In this document: positions 9,365 to 18,423 of the stretch, piece after piece
How the letters are laid out: each line of letters opens with the position of its first letter
How positions within the stretch are numbered: the stretch's first letter is position 1
Origin: JBJYIN01 sp046237015
GTDB lineage: Bacteria; Pseudomonadota; Gammaproteobacteria; Enterobacterales; Enterobacteriaceae
Assembly (NCBI RefSeq): GCF_046237015.1
Contig: NZ_JBJYIN010000012.1
Coordinates: 82,804-146,803, forward strand
Length of the DNA: 64,000 nt
Reading direction: 5' to 3'
Made by a program: the position numbers and the translations under genes
The notes under the pieces: model-generated
Told to the model about the DNA's origin: nothing
The model's database searches: none
What the model saw: only the letters and a program-made list of their open reading frames with translations

Positions 9365-10684
9365 ATGATGAGTAAATCCAGAAATAAAATGAGTGTGCTA
9401 CAGCTCACGATTCTGACCGCCGTCAACATGATGGGTTCAGGGATTATCATGTTGCCAACCAAATTAGCTGAAGTGGGGACGATCTCCATCGTTTCCTGGT
9501 TGGTTACGGCTGTGGGTTCAATGGCGCTGGCTTACGCGTTTGCCAAATGCGGGATGTTCAGCCGTAAGAGTGGTGGCATGGGCGGTTATGCCGAATATAC
9601 TTTCGGTAAATCCGGTAATTTCATGGCGAATTATACCTATGGGGTATCGTTGCTGATTGCCAACGTCGCTATTGCCATTTCCGCTGTCGGGTACGGTACT
9701 GAATTTTTCGAAATCAGTCTAAGCCCGCTCAGCATTGGTCTGGCGACCATTGGCGTATTGTGGATCTGTACGATCCCCAACTTCGCGGGTGCGCGTATCA
9801 CTGGCCAAATCAGTGGTATCACCGTATGGGGGGTAATCATTCCCGTCGCCGGACTATCCATAATCGGCTGGTTCTGGTTCAGCCCTGAATTGTATGTCGC
9901 TTCCTGGAATCCGCATAATGTTCCGACCTTTGAAGCCGTTGGTGCGTCTATTGCGATGACCTTATGGGCATTTTTGGGTATGGAATCAGCATGCGCCAAT
10001 TCAGAAGCCGTCGATAATCCAGAAAAGAACGTTCCTATCGCTGTTCTCGGGGGAACGCTGGGCGCTGCCGTTATTTATATTATTTCAACTAACGTCATCG
10101 CCGGTATCGTACCTAATATGGATCTGGCTAACTCCACTGCGCCTTTCGGTCTGGCTTTCGCACAAATGTTTACGCCGACCGTAGGTAAAATCATCATGGC
10201 GCTGATGGTCATGTCTTGCTGTGGTTCATTGCTGGGATGGCAGTTTACTATTGCACAGGTATTTAAATCCTCTTCCGATAGCGGTTTCTTCCCGAAACTG
10301 TTCTCTAAACTCAATAAGTTTGATGCGCCGGTACAAGGCATGTTGGCCATTGTTATTATTCAGTCGCTGTTGTCCTTGCTGACTATCAGCCCATCACTGA
10401 ATAAACAATTCAACGTATTGGTCAATTTGGCTGTTGTGACCAACATCATCCCTTATATCCTCTCCATGGCTGCGGTCTGTATCATCCAGAAACAAGCTAA
10501 TGTGGCTAATGGGAAGGCTCGCACCACAAACGCAATTGCATTGGCAGGGGCAATCTATAGTTTCTATGCGTTGTATTCCTCCGGCGAGGAAGCCATGATG
10601 TATGGGGCTATCGTGACATTCCTGGGCTGGACACTCTATGGACTGGTGTCACCACGATTTGAAATTCCCCACCGTAATACCTGA
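9365..10684 (+). CDS. potE: Putrescine:ornithine antiporter PotE
   Basis: A 439-residue inner-membrane protein of the APC superfamily (basic amino acid/polyamine antiporter group) with about 12 hydrophobic segments. The N-terminus has the family signature NMMGSGIIMLP. Later come GGMGGYAEYTFGKSGN, WAFLGMESACANSEAVDNPEKNVP, the loop motif that contacts substrate in PotE-type carriers, and GWQFTIAQVFKSSSDSGFFP. It imports ornithine and exports putrescine, the product of SpeF encoded just upstream. The start ATG at 9365 follows AAGGAACAG; ATGATG leaves a one-codon ambiguity. Confidence 0.95.
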   Translation: MMSKSRNKMSVLQLTILTAVNMMGSGIIMLPTKLAEVGTISIVSWLVTAVGSMALAYAFAKCGMFSRKSGGMGGYAEYTFGKSGNFMANYTYGVSLLIANVAIAISAVGYGTEFFEISLSPLSIGLATIGVLWICTIPNFAGARITGQISGITVWGVIIPVAGLSIIGWFWFSPELYVASWNPHNVPTFEAVGASIAMTLWAFLGMESACANSEAVDNPEKNVPIAVLGGTLGAAVIYIISTNVIAGIVPNMDLANSTAPFGLAFAQMFTPTVGKIIMALMVMSCCGSLLGWQFTIAQVFKSSSDSGFFPKLFSKLNKFDAPVQGMLAIVIIQSLLSLLTISPSLNKQFNVLVNLAVVTNIIPYILSMAAVCIIQKQANVANGKARTTNAIALAGAIYSFYALYSSGEEAMMYGAIVTFLGWTLYGLVSPRFEIPHRNT

Positions 10685-10728
10685 GTGCCTCATTCGGTGA
10701 AACCATAAACGAGGCGAAAGGGATATCA

Positions 10729-10758
10729 AAAAAATGGCCGCAAACGCGGCCATTTTTC
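10729..10758. terminator. Bidirectional terminator between potE and thyA
   Basis: An 8-bp GC-rich stem (ATGGCCGC/GCGGCCAT, loop AAAC, 10734-10753) is flanked by an A-run on the left and a T-run on the right. It can therefore stop transcription of potE rightward and thyA leftward. It lies in the 88-base gap between two convergent genes. Confidence 0.88.
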
Positions 10759-10772
10759 ATCTAAGTTGCCAA

Positions 10773-11567
10773 TCAAATGGCTACTGGCGCTTTAATCGCC
10801 GGATGAGGATCGTAACCTTCAATCTCAAAATCTTCGAAACGATAATCAAATAACGTATCTGGCCGACGCTTAATGACCAACTTTGGCAACGCACGCGGTT
10901 CACGGCTTAATTGCAGGTGAGTCTGATCCATATGATTGTTATAAAGATGCGTATCTCCCCCTGTCCAAACAAAGTCACCCACCGCCAAATCACACTGTTG
11001 TGCCACCATATGCACTAACAATGCGTAACTGGCGATATTGAATGGCAACCCCAGGAACACATCACACGAACGCTGGTATAACTGGCAGGATAATTTACCG
11101 TCGGCCACATAGAACTGAAAAAAAGCATGGCACGGCGCCAACGCCATTTTATCTAACTCACCGACGTTCCATGCCGATACAATGATACGACGTGAATCTG
11201 GATCCTGTTTCAACTGCGTAAGTACGTTTTTTAGCTGGTCGATTTGGCGACCATCGGCAGCCCCCCACGATCGCCACTGTTTCCCGTATACCGGGCCAAG
11301 ATCGCCGTTCTCATCCGCCCACTCATCCCAAATGCTCACCTTATTCTCATGCAAATACGCAACATTGGTATCGCCATTCAGGAACCACAGCAGTTCATGG
11401 ATAATGGAACGCAGATGACAGCGTTTGGTTGTGACCAGTGGAAAACCTTCCTGTAAATTGAAACGCATCTGATGACCGAAAATCGAGCGGGTGCCAGTGC
11501 CGGTACGGTCCGCCTTCGGCGTTCCCTCATCCAACACTTTTTTCATCAGATCCAGATACTGTTTCAT
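10773..11567 (-). CDS. thyA: Thymidylate synthase
   Basis: A 264-residue enzyme, exactly the E. coli ThyA length. It methylates dUMP to dTMP with methylene-tetrahydrofolate. The active-site cysteine is C146 in LAPCHAFFQFYV. Other signatures are RTGTGTRSIFGHQMRFNL (21-38), the folate/dUMP region ELLWFLNGDTN (58-68), the dUMP-binding GLPFNIASYALL and the C-terminal PVAI. It lies 46 bases downstream of lgt on the same strand, as in E. coli, where the two genes are cotranscribed. Confidence 0.98.
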   Translation of the reverse strand: MKQYLDLMKKVLDEGTPKADRTGTGTRSIFGHQMRFNLQEGFPLVTTKRCHLRSIIHELLWFLNGDTNVAYLHENKVSIWDEWADENGDLGPVYGKQWRSWGAADGRQIDQLKNVLTQLKQDPDSRRIIVSAWNVGELDKMALAPCHAFFQFYVADGKLSCQLYQRSCDVFLGLPFNIASYALLVHMVAQQCDLAVGDFVWTGGDTHLYNNHMDQTHLQLSREPRALPKLVIKRRPDTLFDYRFEDFEIEGYDPHPAIKAPVAI

Positions 11568-11613
11568 ACTACCTCACCACAAAGATTAAATAATGACGAC
11601 CGACCATGACCGA

Positions 11614-12474
11614 TTATGCCGACTTACGACGATACGCCCACATCATCATCAGAACGCCAGCGATCACCATCGGTAAAGAAAGAATTTGCCCCATACTAAT
11701 GACATCACCGAACAGCCCCAACTGTGCATCCGGCTGGCGGAAGAATTCCGAAATAATTCGAAACGTGCCGTAACCAATCAGGAAAAGCCCTGAAACGCTC
11801 CCCATCGGACGGGGTTTACGAATAAACAGGTTCAAAAGAATAAACAGCAGCACACCTTCGAGTAGCATTTGATACAGTTGGGAAGGGTGTCTTGGCAGCA
11901 TACCGTATTGATTGAAAATCTCCTGCCACTGGGGATTACTGACCGCCAGTTCCAGATCTTCACTCCGTGATCCAGGAAACAACATCGCCCAAGGTGTACT
12001 GGTTGTCACTCTTCCCCACAGTTCACCGTTAATAAAGTTGCCAAGACGCCCTGCGCCCAAGCCAAAGGGGATCAGCGGAGCAATAAAATCTGACACTTGG
12101 AAAAAATGGCGTTTTGTTCTCCGTGCGAACCACAACATCACGCAAATCACACCGACTAAACCACCGTGGAACGACATACCGCCATCCCAGACTTTAAACA
12201 GATAGAGGGGATTTTCCAGGAACGAAGGGAACGCATAAAACAGGACATAGCCCAGACGTCCGCCAACAAAGACGCCGAGAAATCCCATATAAAGCAGGTT
12301 TTCGACTTCATCTTTTTTCCAGCCACTGCCTGGTTTGTTCGCCCGCCGCCCCGCCAACCACATGGCAAACACAAAACCAACCAAATACATCAATCCATAC
12401 CAGTGCAGCGCCACCGGGCCGATTGAAAAAATCACTGGATCAAACTGAGGAAACGCCAGATAGCTCGTCGTCAT
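11614..12474 (-). CDS. lgt: Prolipoprotein diacylglyceryl transferase
   Basis: A 286-residue inner-membrane enzyme with about seven membrane segments. It transfers diacylglycerol from phosphatidylglycerol to the lipobox cysteine of prolipoproteins. Seen signatures include HWYGLMYLVGF (24-34), GGMSFHGGLVG and the Lgt motif GAGRLGNFINGELWGR. E. coli Lgt is about 290 residues. It precedes thyA and follows ptsP with the same orientation and order as in E. coli. Local clients in this window would include the lipoproteins YgdR and MltC. Confidence 0.97.
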   Translation of the reverse strand: MTTSYLAFPQFDPVIFSIGPVALHWYGLMYLVGFVFAMWLAGRRANKPGSGWKKDEVENLLYMGFLGVFVGGRLGYVLFYAFPSFLENPLYLFKVWDGGMSFHGGLVGVICVMLWFARRTKRHFFQVSDFIAPLIPFGLGAGRLGNFINGELWGRVTTSTPWAMLFPGSRSEDLELAVSNPQWQEIFNQYGMLPRHPSQLYQMLLEGVLLFILLNLFIRKPRPMGSVSGLFLIGYGTFRIISEFFRQPDAQLGLFGDVISMGQILSLPMVIAGVLMMMWAYRRKSA

Positions 12475-12651
12475 CGTTCACCACATATTATGTTGTATTG
12501 TCCCCCGCCAACTGGGGGTATTCCTAAGCCAAGGCAGGAATATCGTCCTTTCCTGCAAACTGCGGCAGCGAATCATAGCATAGCGCATCGAGTCCGGTGG
12601 TTACCCTGGAGGGAAAAGATCTGTAAAGTCATTCGTTAACATTGAAAAAAA

Positions 12652-14898
12652 TCAACGACCGCCGCGGATCAAACCGCCCAGCCCTCGCTCTTCAACGAAA
12701 AGGGATGCCCACTGTCTGACCTCGCTAGCGGTTCGCGCACTCAACAATTTTTGCACCAGCGCTTCCGCATCCGATAGCGAAATTTGTCTCAGCAGATATT
12801 TAATACGCGCAACGCTACGGCCATTCATACTTAACGTTCGATAACCAAGACCGGTCAGCACCAGTGCTCCCAACGCTTCACCCGCCATTTCACCGCATAC
12901 GGAAAGCGCAATATCATAACGCTGGCATTCGGTGGCAATGAGGTTCAATGCACGCAGCATGGCGGGATGAAGACTGTCATACAAGGACGCGACATGTGCA
13001 TTGTTGCGATCAACAGCCAGTAGATATTGAGTGAGATCGTTCGACCCAACCGAGACAAAATCGATACGGGAAGCCAAATGCTGCAACAGAAAAATCATGG
13101 ACGGCACCTCAACCATGATGCCAACCCGTGGCTTAGGTTGCGGACTCCCTAACATTTCTTCCACTTCCGCCGAAGCCTGATCGATCAGGCGACGCGCTTC
13201 ATCGATCTCATCCAGACTGCTGATCATCGGCAACAGAATATTCAGATTGCCAAACTTTGCATTTGCCCGCAGCATGGCCCGAACCTGAATCAGGAAGATC
13301 TCCGGTTGATCGAGCGTGATACGAATACCACGCCAGCCAAGACACGGGTTATCTTCGCTAATAGGCAGGTAAGGCAATGGCTTATCCGCACCAATATCCA
13401 GCGTACGCAGCATGACCTGACGCGTAGGATAGAGTTGCAACATGCTTTGGTATTGCGCCGTTTGCTCTTCTTCAGAAGGAAAGCCACTCTGTAACATGAA
13501 CGGAATTTCCGTACGGTACAATCCGACGCCATCTACCTGATTAATAAATCGTTTCTCATGTTCTGCACTCAACCCCGCATTCAACATCACCTGAATACGT
13601 TCCCCGCTTTTCAGGATAGCCGGGCTCTCCATATCCCCTTCGGCTAAGCGGGTAAGCTCATTCTCTTCAACCAGAAGACGCTGGTATTCCTGCACCAGCA
13701 CAGGTTCGGGATCAACCAGCAACTCGCCACGATAACCATCAATAATCAGCAAACGTTGATGAAGCCATTCAGGCTGAATATCCGCACCGACCAGCGTCGG
13801 AATACCCATTGCCCGCACCAGAATCGCCGCATGAGAATTCGCCGCGCCGTCATACACAACGACCCCGGCAAGGCGCTCCGGCGGAAGCTCAGCCAACAGC
13901 GTCGCCGTCAACTCATCGGCAACGAGAATAAAACGTTCAGGCCACTGACTGATACTTTGCGCATTGTCATCCAGATGAAACAGCAAGCGCTGACCGAGCG
14001 CACGAAAATCGCCCGCCCGTTCACGCAGGTAAGTATCTTGCAAATGAGAGAACTGAGCGGCAAAACGTTCAATGACCAATTTGACGGCCCATTCCGCCGC
14101 ATTGCCGGTATCCACCTCCTGAAACAATTCTCGCTTCAGGCGCGCATCATTCAGCAGGTGGGAATACAAATCAAAAATGGCAGCGCTTTCTTTTTGAGCA
14201 CTGGCATTAAAACGCTTGCTAAAACGCCGAAACTCCGCCGTTGCATCCTCTAACGCCTGCGTTAACCGGGAACGTTCACGTTCGCTATCCAGACTCGATG
14301 CGGGAAACACCTGCTCCAGAGAAGGCTGGCTGCAATCCTGCCAGCCTGGCGCGATCGCCACGCCAGATGCCGCGACCAACGCGTTGATACGAGTCTGACG
14401 ATACTGACCAAACAACGTTTTTATCTGAGAGAGAGAAAGGATCGCGGCCATCTGCGTCGCCAGCGTAACCATGAATGACTCTTCATTTTTGTCAAACTGG
14501 CGATGCTCACGCTGTTGAACGACCAACACGCCTAGCAACTGACGACGATGGATAATAGGAACGCCGAGGAAAGATCGGAAATGTTGCTCTTTTACCGCAG
14601 GGATATATTTAAAACTGGGGTGTGTGCGGGCATCGGCCAGATTGATCGGCTCGGCACGCTGTCCAACCAAACCGACCACTCCTTGCCCAAAGGCTAATGT
14701 GACGGTACGACCACGAGGCTTCTTTAAACCGCGTGTCGCCATCAGGTAATAGCATTGATGATCGTGATCGGCCAGATAAATCGAACAGACTTCCGTGTCC
14801 ATTGCCTGACAAGTTTCATCGACCAGAATGTCCAGAGCATCATTAAGGCGAGCCGTTGCGGCTACTTTTTCGACAATTTCTCGCAAGCGCGTGAGCAT
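12652..14898 (-). CDS. ptsP: Phosphoenolpyruvate-protein phosphotransferase PtsP (EI-Ntr)
   Basis: A 748-residue first enzyme of the nitrogen phosphotransferase system. It takes phosphate from PEP and passes it to NPr (PtsO) and then EIIA-Ntr (PtsN). Domains seen are an N-terminal GAF sensor (about 1-160), the EI N-terminal and swivelling domain with the phospho-histidine H356 in GAANSHAAI, and the PEP-binding barrel (RTEIPFM, GIMVEVPS, FVSVGSNDLTQYLLAVDRNN, CGEMAG). It starts 10 bases after rppH on the same strand, so the two are probably cotranscribed. GAF binding of glutamine or 2-oxoglutarate is family knowledge. Confidence 0.97.
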   Translation of the reverse strand: MLTRLREIVEKVAATARLNDALDILVDETCQAMDTEVCSIYLADHDHQCYYLMATRGLKKPRGRTVTLAFGQGVVGLVGQRAEPINLADARTHPSFKYIPAVKEQHFRSFLGVPIIHRRQLLGVLVVQQREHRQFDKNEESFMVTLATQMAAILSLSQIKTLFGQYRQTRINALVAASGVAIAPGWQDCSQPSLEQVFPASSLDSERERSRLTQALEDATAEFRRFSKRFNASAQKESAAIFDLYSHLLNDARLKRELFQEVDTGNAAEWAVKLVIERFAAQFSHLQDTYLRERAGDFRALGQRLLFHLDDNAQSISQWPERFILVADELTATLLAELPPERLAGVVVYDGAANSHAAILVRAMGIPTLVGADIQPEWLHQRLLIIDGYRGELLVDPEPVLVQEYQRLLVEENELTRLAEGDMESPAILKSGERIQVMLNAGLSAEHEKRFINQVDGVGLYRTEIPFMLQSGFPSEEEQTAQYQSMLQLYPTRQVMLRTLDIGADKPLPYLPISEDNPCLGWRGIRITLDQPEIFLIQVRAMLRANAKFGNLNILLPMISSLDEIDEARRLIDQASAEVEEMLGSPQPKPRVGIMVEVPSMIFLLQHLASRIDFVSVGSNDLTQYLLAVDRNNAHVASLYDSLHPAMLRALNLIATECQRYDIALSVCGEMAGEALGALVLTGLGYRTLSMNGRSVARIKYLLRQISLSDAEALVQKLLSARTASEVRQWASLFVEERGLGGLIRGGR

Positions 14899-14908
14899 GA
14901 TGCCTTAA

Positions 14909-15442
14909 TTACCCTCTTTTTCGTCGAGGACCGGACGGAGGTACCATCCGCGCCGCCGCACTCTCCTGAAGTTGTATCACCGGGCTGATAAATTCTTTCA
15001 TCACACGACGGTAAACGTCACGCTTAAAAGACACAACCTGACGAACCGGATACCAATAACTGACCCAACGCCAACCATCAAACTCAGGTGTACCGCTGCT
15101 TTGCATATTGATATCAGACTCATTACACATCAGTTGTAACAGGAACCATTTTTGCTTTTGGCCAATACAGACCGGTTTAGTATCCCAACGCACCAAACGT
15201 TTCGGTAATTTATAGCGTAGCCAGTTGCGGGTAGATGCCAAAACTCGGACATCTTTTTTCTTCAACCCCACTTCTTCAAACAGCTCACGAAACATCGCCT
15301 GCTCGGCGCTCTCACCGGGATTAATTCCCCCTTGAGGGAACTGCCAGGAGTGTTGACCGTAACGACGAGCCCACAAGACCTGCCCCTGCCGATTACAAAT
15401 TACGATACCCACATTCGGGCGGTAGCCATCATCATCGATCAC
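14909..15442 (-). CDS. rppH: RNA pyrophosphohydrolase RppH (Nudix)
   Basis: A 177-residue Nudix hydrolase that removes pyrophosphate from triphosphorylated mRNA 5-prime ends and so starts RNase E-dependent decay. The full Nudix box is present at residues 38-60: G38, E44, R52-E53, E56-E57 and G59. The N-terminus MIDDDGYRPNVGIV is the same as in E. coli RppH. It is the first gene of the leftward rppH-ptsP unit; its promoter must lie in the region up to 16140. Confidence 0.97.
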   Translation of the reverse strand: MIDDDGYRPNVGIVICNRQGQVLWARRYGQHSWQFPQGGINPGESAEQAMFRELFEEVGLKKKDVRVLASTRNWLRYKLPKRLVRWDTKPVCIGQKQKWFLLQLMCNESDINMQSSGTPEFDGWRWVSYWYPVRQVVSFKRDVYRRVMKEFISPVIQLQESAAARMVPPSGPRRKRG

Positions 15443-15813
15443 CGGACTACCTCGATAAACTTTAAATGCAAAGATGACCTGATTGTTTCACACTCGCGGC
15501 AGGCGGTAAACCACTGCTTGGTACGGTTATCACTCTAATAAAAGAGAGATAACCCACAGATTGAACCAAAGTTATAAACATGTGTGAACGGATAATCACG
15601 GTTTATTCACTATTTCTGTGGACATCTTTGTGCAGAACCCATGAAAAAGTGAGTAAAACTCATTTTATATAGATAGAAAATCACTATTCACTTAAAAAAA
15701 TAGTGATTATTTTTCATTACATTAAGCCAATTGTTCACAGTAATATCACTGAAAAAAATCGCTATTGAATGATGGTCAACATAACGCTGGTGAAAGATCG
15801 TGCTATGCCGATT

Positions 15814-15822
15814 TTATCCACA
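15814..15822 (+). promoter_or_regulatory. Consensus DnaA box
   Basis: The sequence TTATCCACA is a perfect match to the strongest DnaA-binding 9-mer. It lies 327 bases upstream of the mutH start. Function is inferred from the match only. Confidence 0.45.
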
Positions 15823-15932
15823 GACGCGATGGTAACATCAGATAATAAATGAGCAAAAACAGCAAAAAACCGTGACGTCAAGGCTGTAAATCGAACCAGT
15901 AATCTATCTTCATGCCGGTTATCCAAGAAATC

Positions 15933-15941
15933 TGTGGATAA
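15933..15941 (-). promoter_or_regulatory. Consensus DnaA box, reverse orientation
   Basis: TGTGGATAA is the reverse complement of TTATCCACA, in opposite orientation to the box at 15814 and 110 bases from it. A degenerate TTATCCAAG at 15919 lies just beside it. The pair could modulate mutH or rppH, or titrate DnaA; this is inference. Confidence 0.45.
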
Positions 15942-16140
15942 CCTAGTGTAAGATCCTGTTCATTGTTGGTTTCTACACGTGCACAATTTACACAACACGG
16001 TTCGACCTGCTTCTACGCAATGAAAAAAAACGCTATGAATCATGCTATTATTAACTTTCTCGGTCGCCGATCGGGCAATAGGTTCATGTTTCTCACCCGC
16101 TGTATTTTTTTTGAGCGGAAAATATCAGGTTAGGCACGCT

Positions 16141-16836
16141 ATGCATTCACCGTCCGTTTTTATTGCCCCCCCCCATAATGAACAGGAATTGCTCCTGCGT
16201 GCCCAGTCGCTTGCAGGATACAATCTGGCTGAGCTGGCCTGTATTGCACAGTTACCACTACCTGCTAACCTGAAGCGAGATAAAGGCTGGATTGGCATCC
16301 TGCTGGAACGTTTTCTGGGAGCCAGCGCAGGCAGTAAACCTGAACAGGACTTCCCCGATATCGGTATTGAACTGAAAACCATCCCTATCGATGAACAAGG
16401 TCGCCCACTGGAAACAACGTTTGTCTGTGTCGCGCCCTTAACCGGAAATAGCGGCGTTACCTGGGAAAGCAGTCATGTCAGGCATAAACTGGCGCGTGTG
16501 CTGTGGATCCCGGTTGAGGGTTTGCGATCAATTCCGTTAGGTGAACGTCGGATCGGGACACCGCTCATTTGGAGCCCAAGTGAAGAAGAAGAACGTCAAC
16601 TTCGCGGTGACTGGGAAGAACTGATGGACTTAATTGTGCTGGGAAAGGTCGAAAGCATCACGGCTCGTCATGGAGAAGTGCTGCAATTACGCCCCAAAGC
16701 AGCCAATAGCCGTGCGCTGACGGAAGCCATTGGCGAATTTGGTCAACCGATCATGACGCTACCACGCGGGTTTTACCTGAAAAAAACCTTTACTGCTCCT
16801 CTGCTGGCACGTCACTTTTCTCTTGATAATCAATGA
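16141..16836 (+). CDS. mutH: DNA mismatch repair endonuclease MutH
   Basis: A 231-residue endonuclease that nicks the unmethylated strand at hemimethylated GATC sites when activated by MutS-MutL. The catalytic triad D70, E77 and K79 is visible in EQDFPDIGIELKT and matches E. coli numbering. The C-terminal PRGFYLKKTFTAPLLARHF is also conserved. The open frame extends upstream to 16042, but those 33 residues do not fit the family. The ATG at 16141 gives the usual length of about 230 and the normal N-terminus. Confidence 0.96.
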   Translation: MHSPSVFIAPPHNEQELLLRAQSLAGYNLAELACIAQLPLPANLKRDKGWIGILLERFLGASAGSKPEQDFPDIGIELKTIPIDEQGRPLETTFVCVAPLTGNSGVTWESSHVRHKLARVLWIPVEGLRSIPLGERRIGTPLIWSPSEEEERQLRGDWEELMDLIVLGKVESITARHGEVLQLRPKAANSRALTEAIGEFGQPIMTLPRGFYLKKTFTAPLLARHFSLDNQ

Positions 16837-16951
16837 AATTAAGAGAAAAAAGAGGAAGAAATAGCCACCGCCGACCATACTTTCACTTGCCTGCCTACTC
16901 ATGTAGCGGCGTATAATACTGTTTACGTTTCGTTTAAGGTGTATTGATATA

Positions 16952-17668
16952 ATGTTTGATTGGATTGTTGATCCGAATGCCTGGTTAGCGCTAGGGACGC
17001 TAACTATTCTGGAAATTGTTCTTGGCATCGACAACATTATCTTCCTGTCGTTGGTTGTTTCTAAACTACCGAAAGCCCAACAAAATAAAGCACGCCGTAT
17101 CGGCCTGATGGGTGCCATGCTGATGCGTTTGGGGCTATTAGCTTCAATCGCCTGGGTTGTCCGCCTGACCAATCCTTTATTTACCGTAATGGGCAATGAT
17201 ATTTCACTGCGCGATCTGATCCTGTTTTTCGGAGGATTGTTCCTAATCTGGAAATCAAGCAAGGAAATTCATGAAACCGTAGAGGGAAGCTCAGAAGAGC
17301 ACGTCTCACAGGTACACTCTTTCTTCGGCGCTATCGTGCAAATCATGCTGTTAGATATTATTTTCAGCCTGGATTCTGTAATTACAGCAGTAGGGCTTTC
17401 CGATCATCTGTTTATTATGATGGCTGCGGTGGTTATCGCGGTTGGTGTCATGATGTTCTCTGCCCGCGCCATCGGAGAATTTGTTGATCGTCATCCGTCT
17501 GTCAAAATGTTGGCGCTGTCATTCCTGATCCTGGTAGGTTTTACGCTGATCCTGGAAAGCTTCGACATTCATGTACCGAAAGGTTACATCTATTTTGCCA
17601 TGTTCTTCTCTATGTCGGTTGAAGCACTCAACCTGCTACGTGGTAAGAAAGCGAAAACCACAGATTAA
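16952..17668 (+). CDS. ygdQ: TerC-family inner membrane protein YgdQ
   Basis: A 238-residue membrane protein with about seven hydrophobic segments. It contains the TerC-family acidic membrane motifs LEIVLGIDNIIFLSL (20-34) and LLDIIFSLDSVITAVG. The family is linked to metal-ion (manganese, calcium) homeostasis and tellurium resistance, but YgdQ itself has no well-defined substrate. It follows mutH by 115 bases, as in E. coli. Confidence 0.93.
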   Translation: MFDWIVDPNAWLALGTLTILEIVLGIDNIIFLSLVVSKLPKAQQNKARRIGLMGAMLMRLGLLASIAWVVRLTNPLFTVMGNDISLRDLILFFGGLFLIWKSSKEIHETVEGSSEEHVSQVHSFFGAIVQIMLLDIIFSLDSVITAVGLSDHLFIMMAAVVIAVGVMMFSARAIGEFVDRHPSVKMLALSFLILVGFTLILESFDIHVPKGYIYFAMFFSMSVEALNLLRGKKAKTTD

Positions 17669-17937
17669 ATTCGGCGGGTTAACATCCTCTTTCGTGCCTG
17701 CCTATCATTGGCGGGCACAAGAAAAAAGAACACAGTCAGGAACGAACTCCCCTCAACCACGTTGGGATAATGTAATTTAATCCTTCGCTCTGACACATCG
17801 TCTTGCGCACCGTAACCAAAATTAACCATTGCCGTATTAATTTTTTCCATTATTCCTACTTAACCTCTAGAGACTCTTTGCTAGACTCACCTCATCACCT
17901 TCAGTTTTTTTGTTGTCTAAAACAGGTAAATAATGAG

Positions 17938-18156
17938 ATGAAAGTACGGTTAAAACTGGCAGTAACACTGGCTTTAGTATTCACGCTTTGTGGGTGTTCC
18001 AGCCAGTATGTCATGGCAACAAAAGAAGGTCAGATGATATTAACCCAAAACAAACCAGTATTAGATAAAGACACTGGAATGCTCAGTTACATTGATGAGC
18101 AAGGTAATGAAAAACAGATTAACAGCGATAATATTTCCCAGATTATCGCTCGCTAA
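17938..18156 (+). CDS. ygdR: Small lipoprotein YgdR (DUF903)
   Basis: A 72-residue lipoprotein with a signal peptide and lipobox LCGC; C19 is the expected lipidated cysteine. The remainder is a compact SH3-like DUF903 domain (YVMATKEGQMILTQNKPVLD, then IDEQGNEKQI). The open frame reaches upstream to 17803, but the ATG at 17938 starts exactly at the signal peptide. The cellular role is unknown. It sits between ygdQ and tas as in E. coli. Confidence 0.93.
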   Translation: MKVRLKLAVTLALVFTLCGCSSQYVMATKEGQMILTQNKPVLDKDTGMLSYIDEQGNEKQINSDNISQIIAR

Positions 18157-18423
18157 TGAAGAGATACGTCGTCCCCGGCAGACCAACGTCTTCAACAATC
18201 AGAGAGTAAAGAGACTTCCCCACATCGCACAGCTTCGTTATAGTCAAATTCAGGTGTGTCATCCCAAATCATCTCTCGTTGCAGGAAAGCGACAACGACG
18301 TTTGCTGTAGCCCTTAAAGGCGAGCCCATAAGTTGGCAGAGTCCCAAAGCCAACGTATCTGCAATGAGAAATGGATGGGATGGTTATACGCCTGCTATTT
18401 TCAGACATACAAGGAAGCTGGCA

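Larger units (their letters stand above)
15443..16140. other. Long divergent intergenic region between rppH and mutH
   Basis: These 698 bases hold the divergent promoters of rppH and mutH. The sequence is AT-rich. It includes two perfect DnaA-box consensus 9-mers, listed separately, and several looser TTATNCACA-like matches. An open frame runs into mutH from 16042 but is an upstream extension, not a separate gene. I saw no tRNA, no clear small RNA with a terminator, and no mobile element. Confidence 0.5.

Noticed and set aside
16042..16140. N-terminal extension of MutH
   Set aside because: The 33 extra residues do not fit MutH; the ATG at 16141 gives the family length and catalytic numbering.
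17698..17721. Hairpin GTGCCTGCC/GGCGGGCAC after ygdQ
   Set aside because: No T-run on either strand, so not called a terminator.
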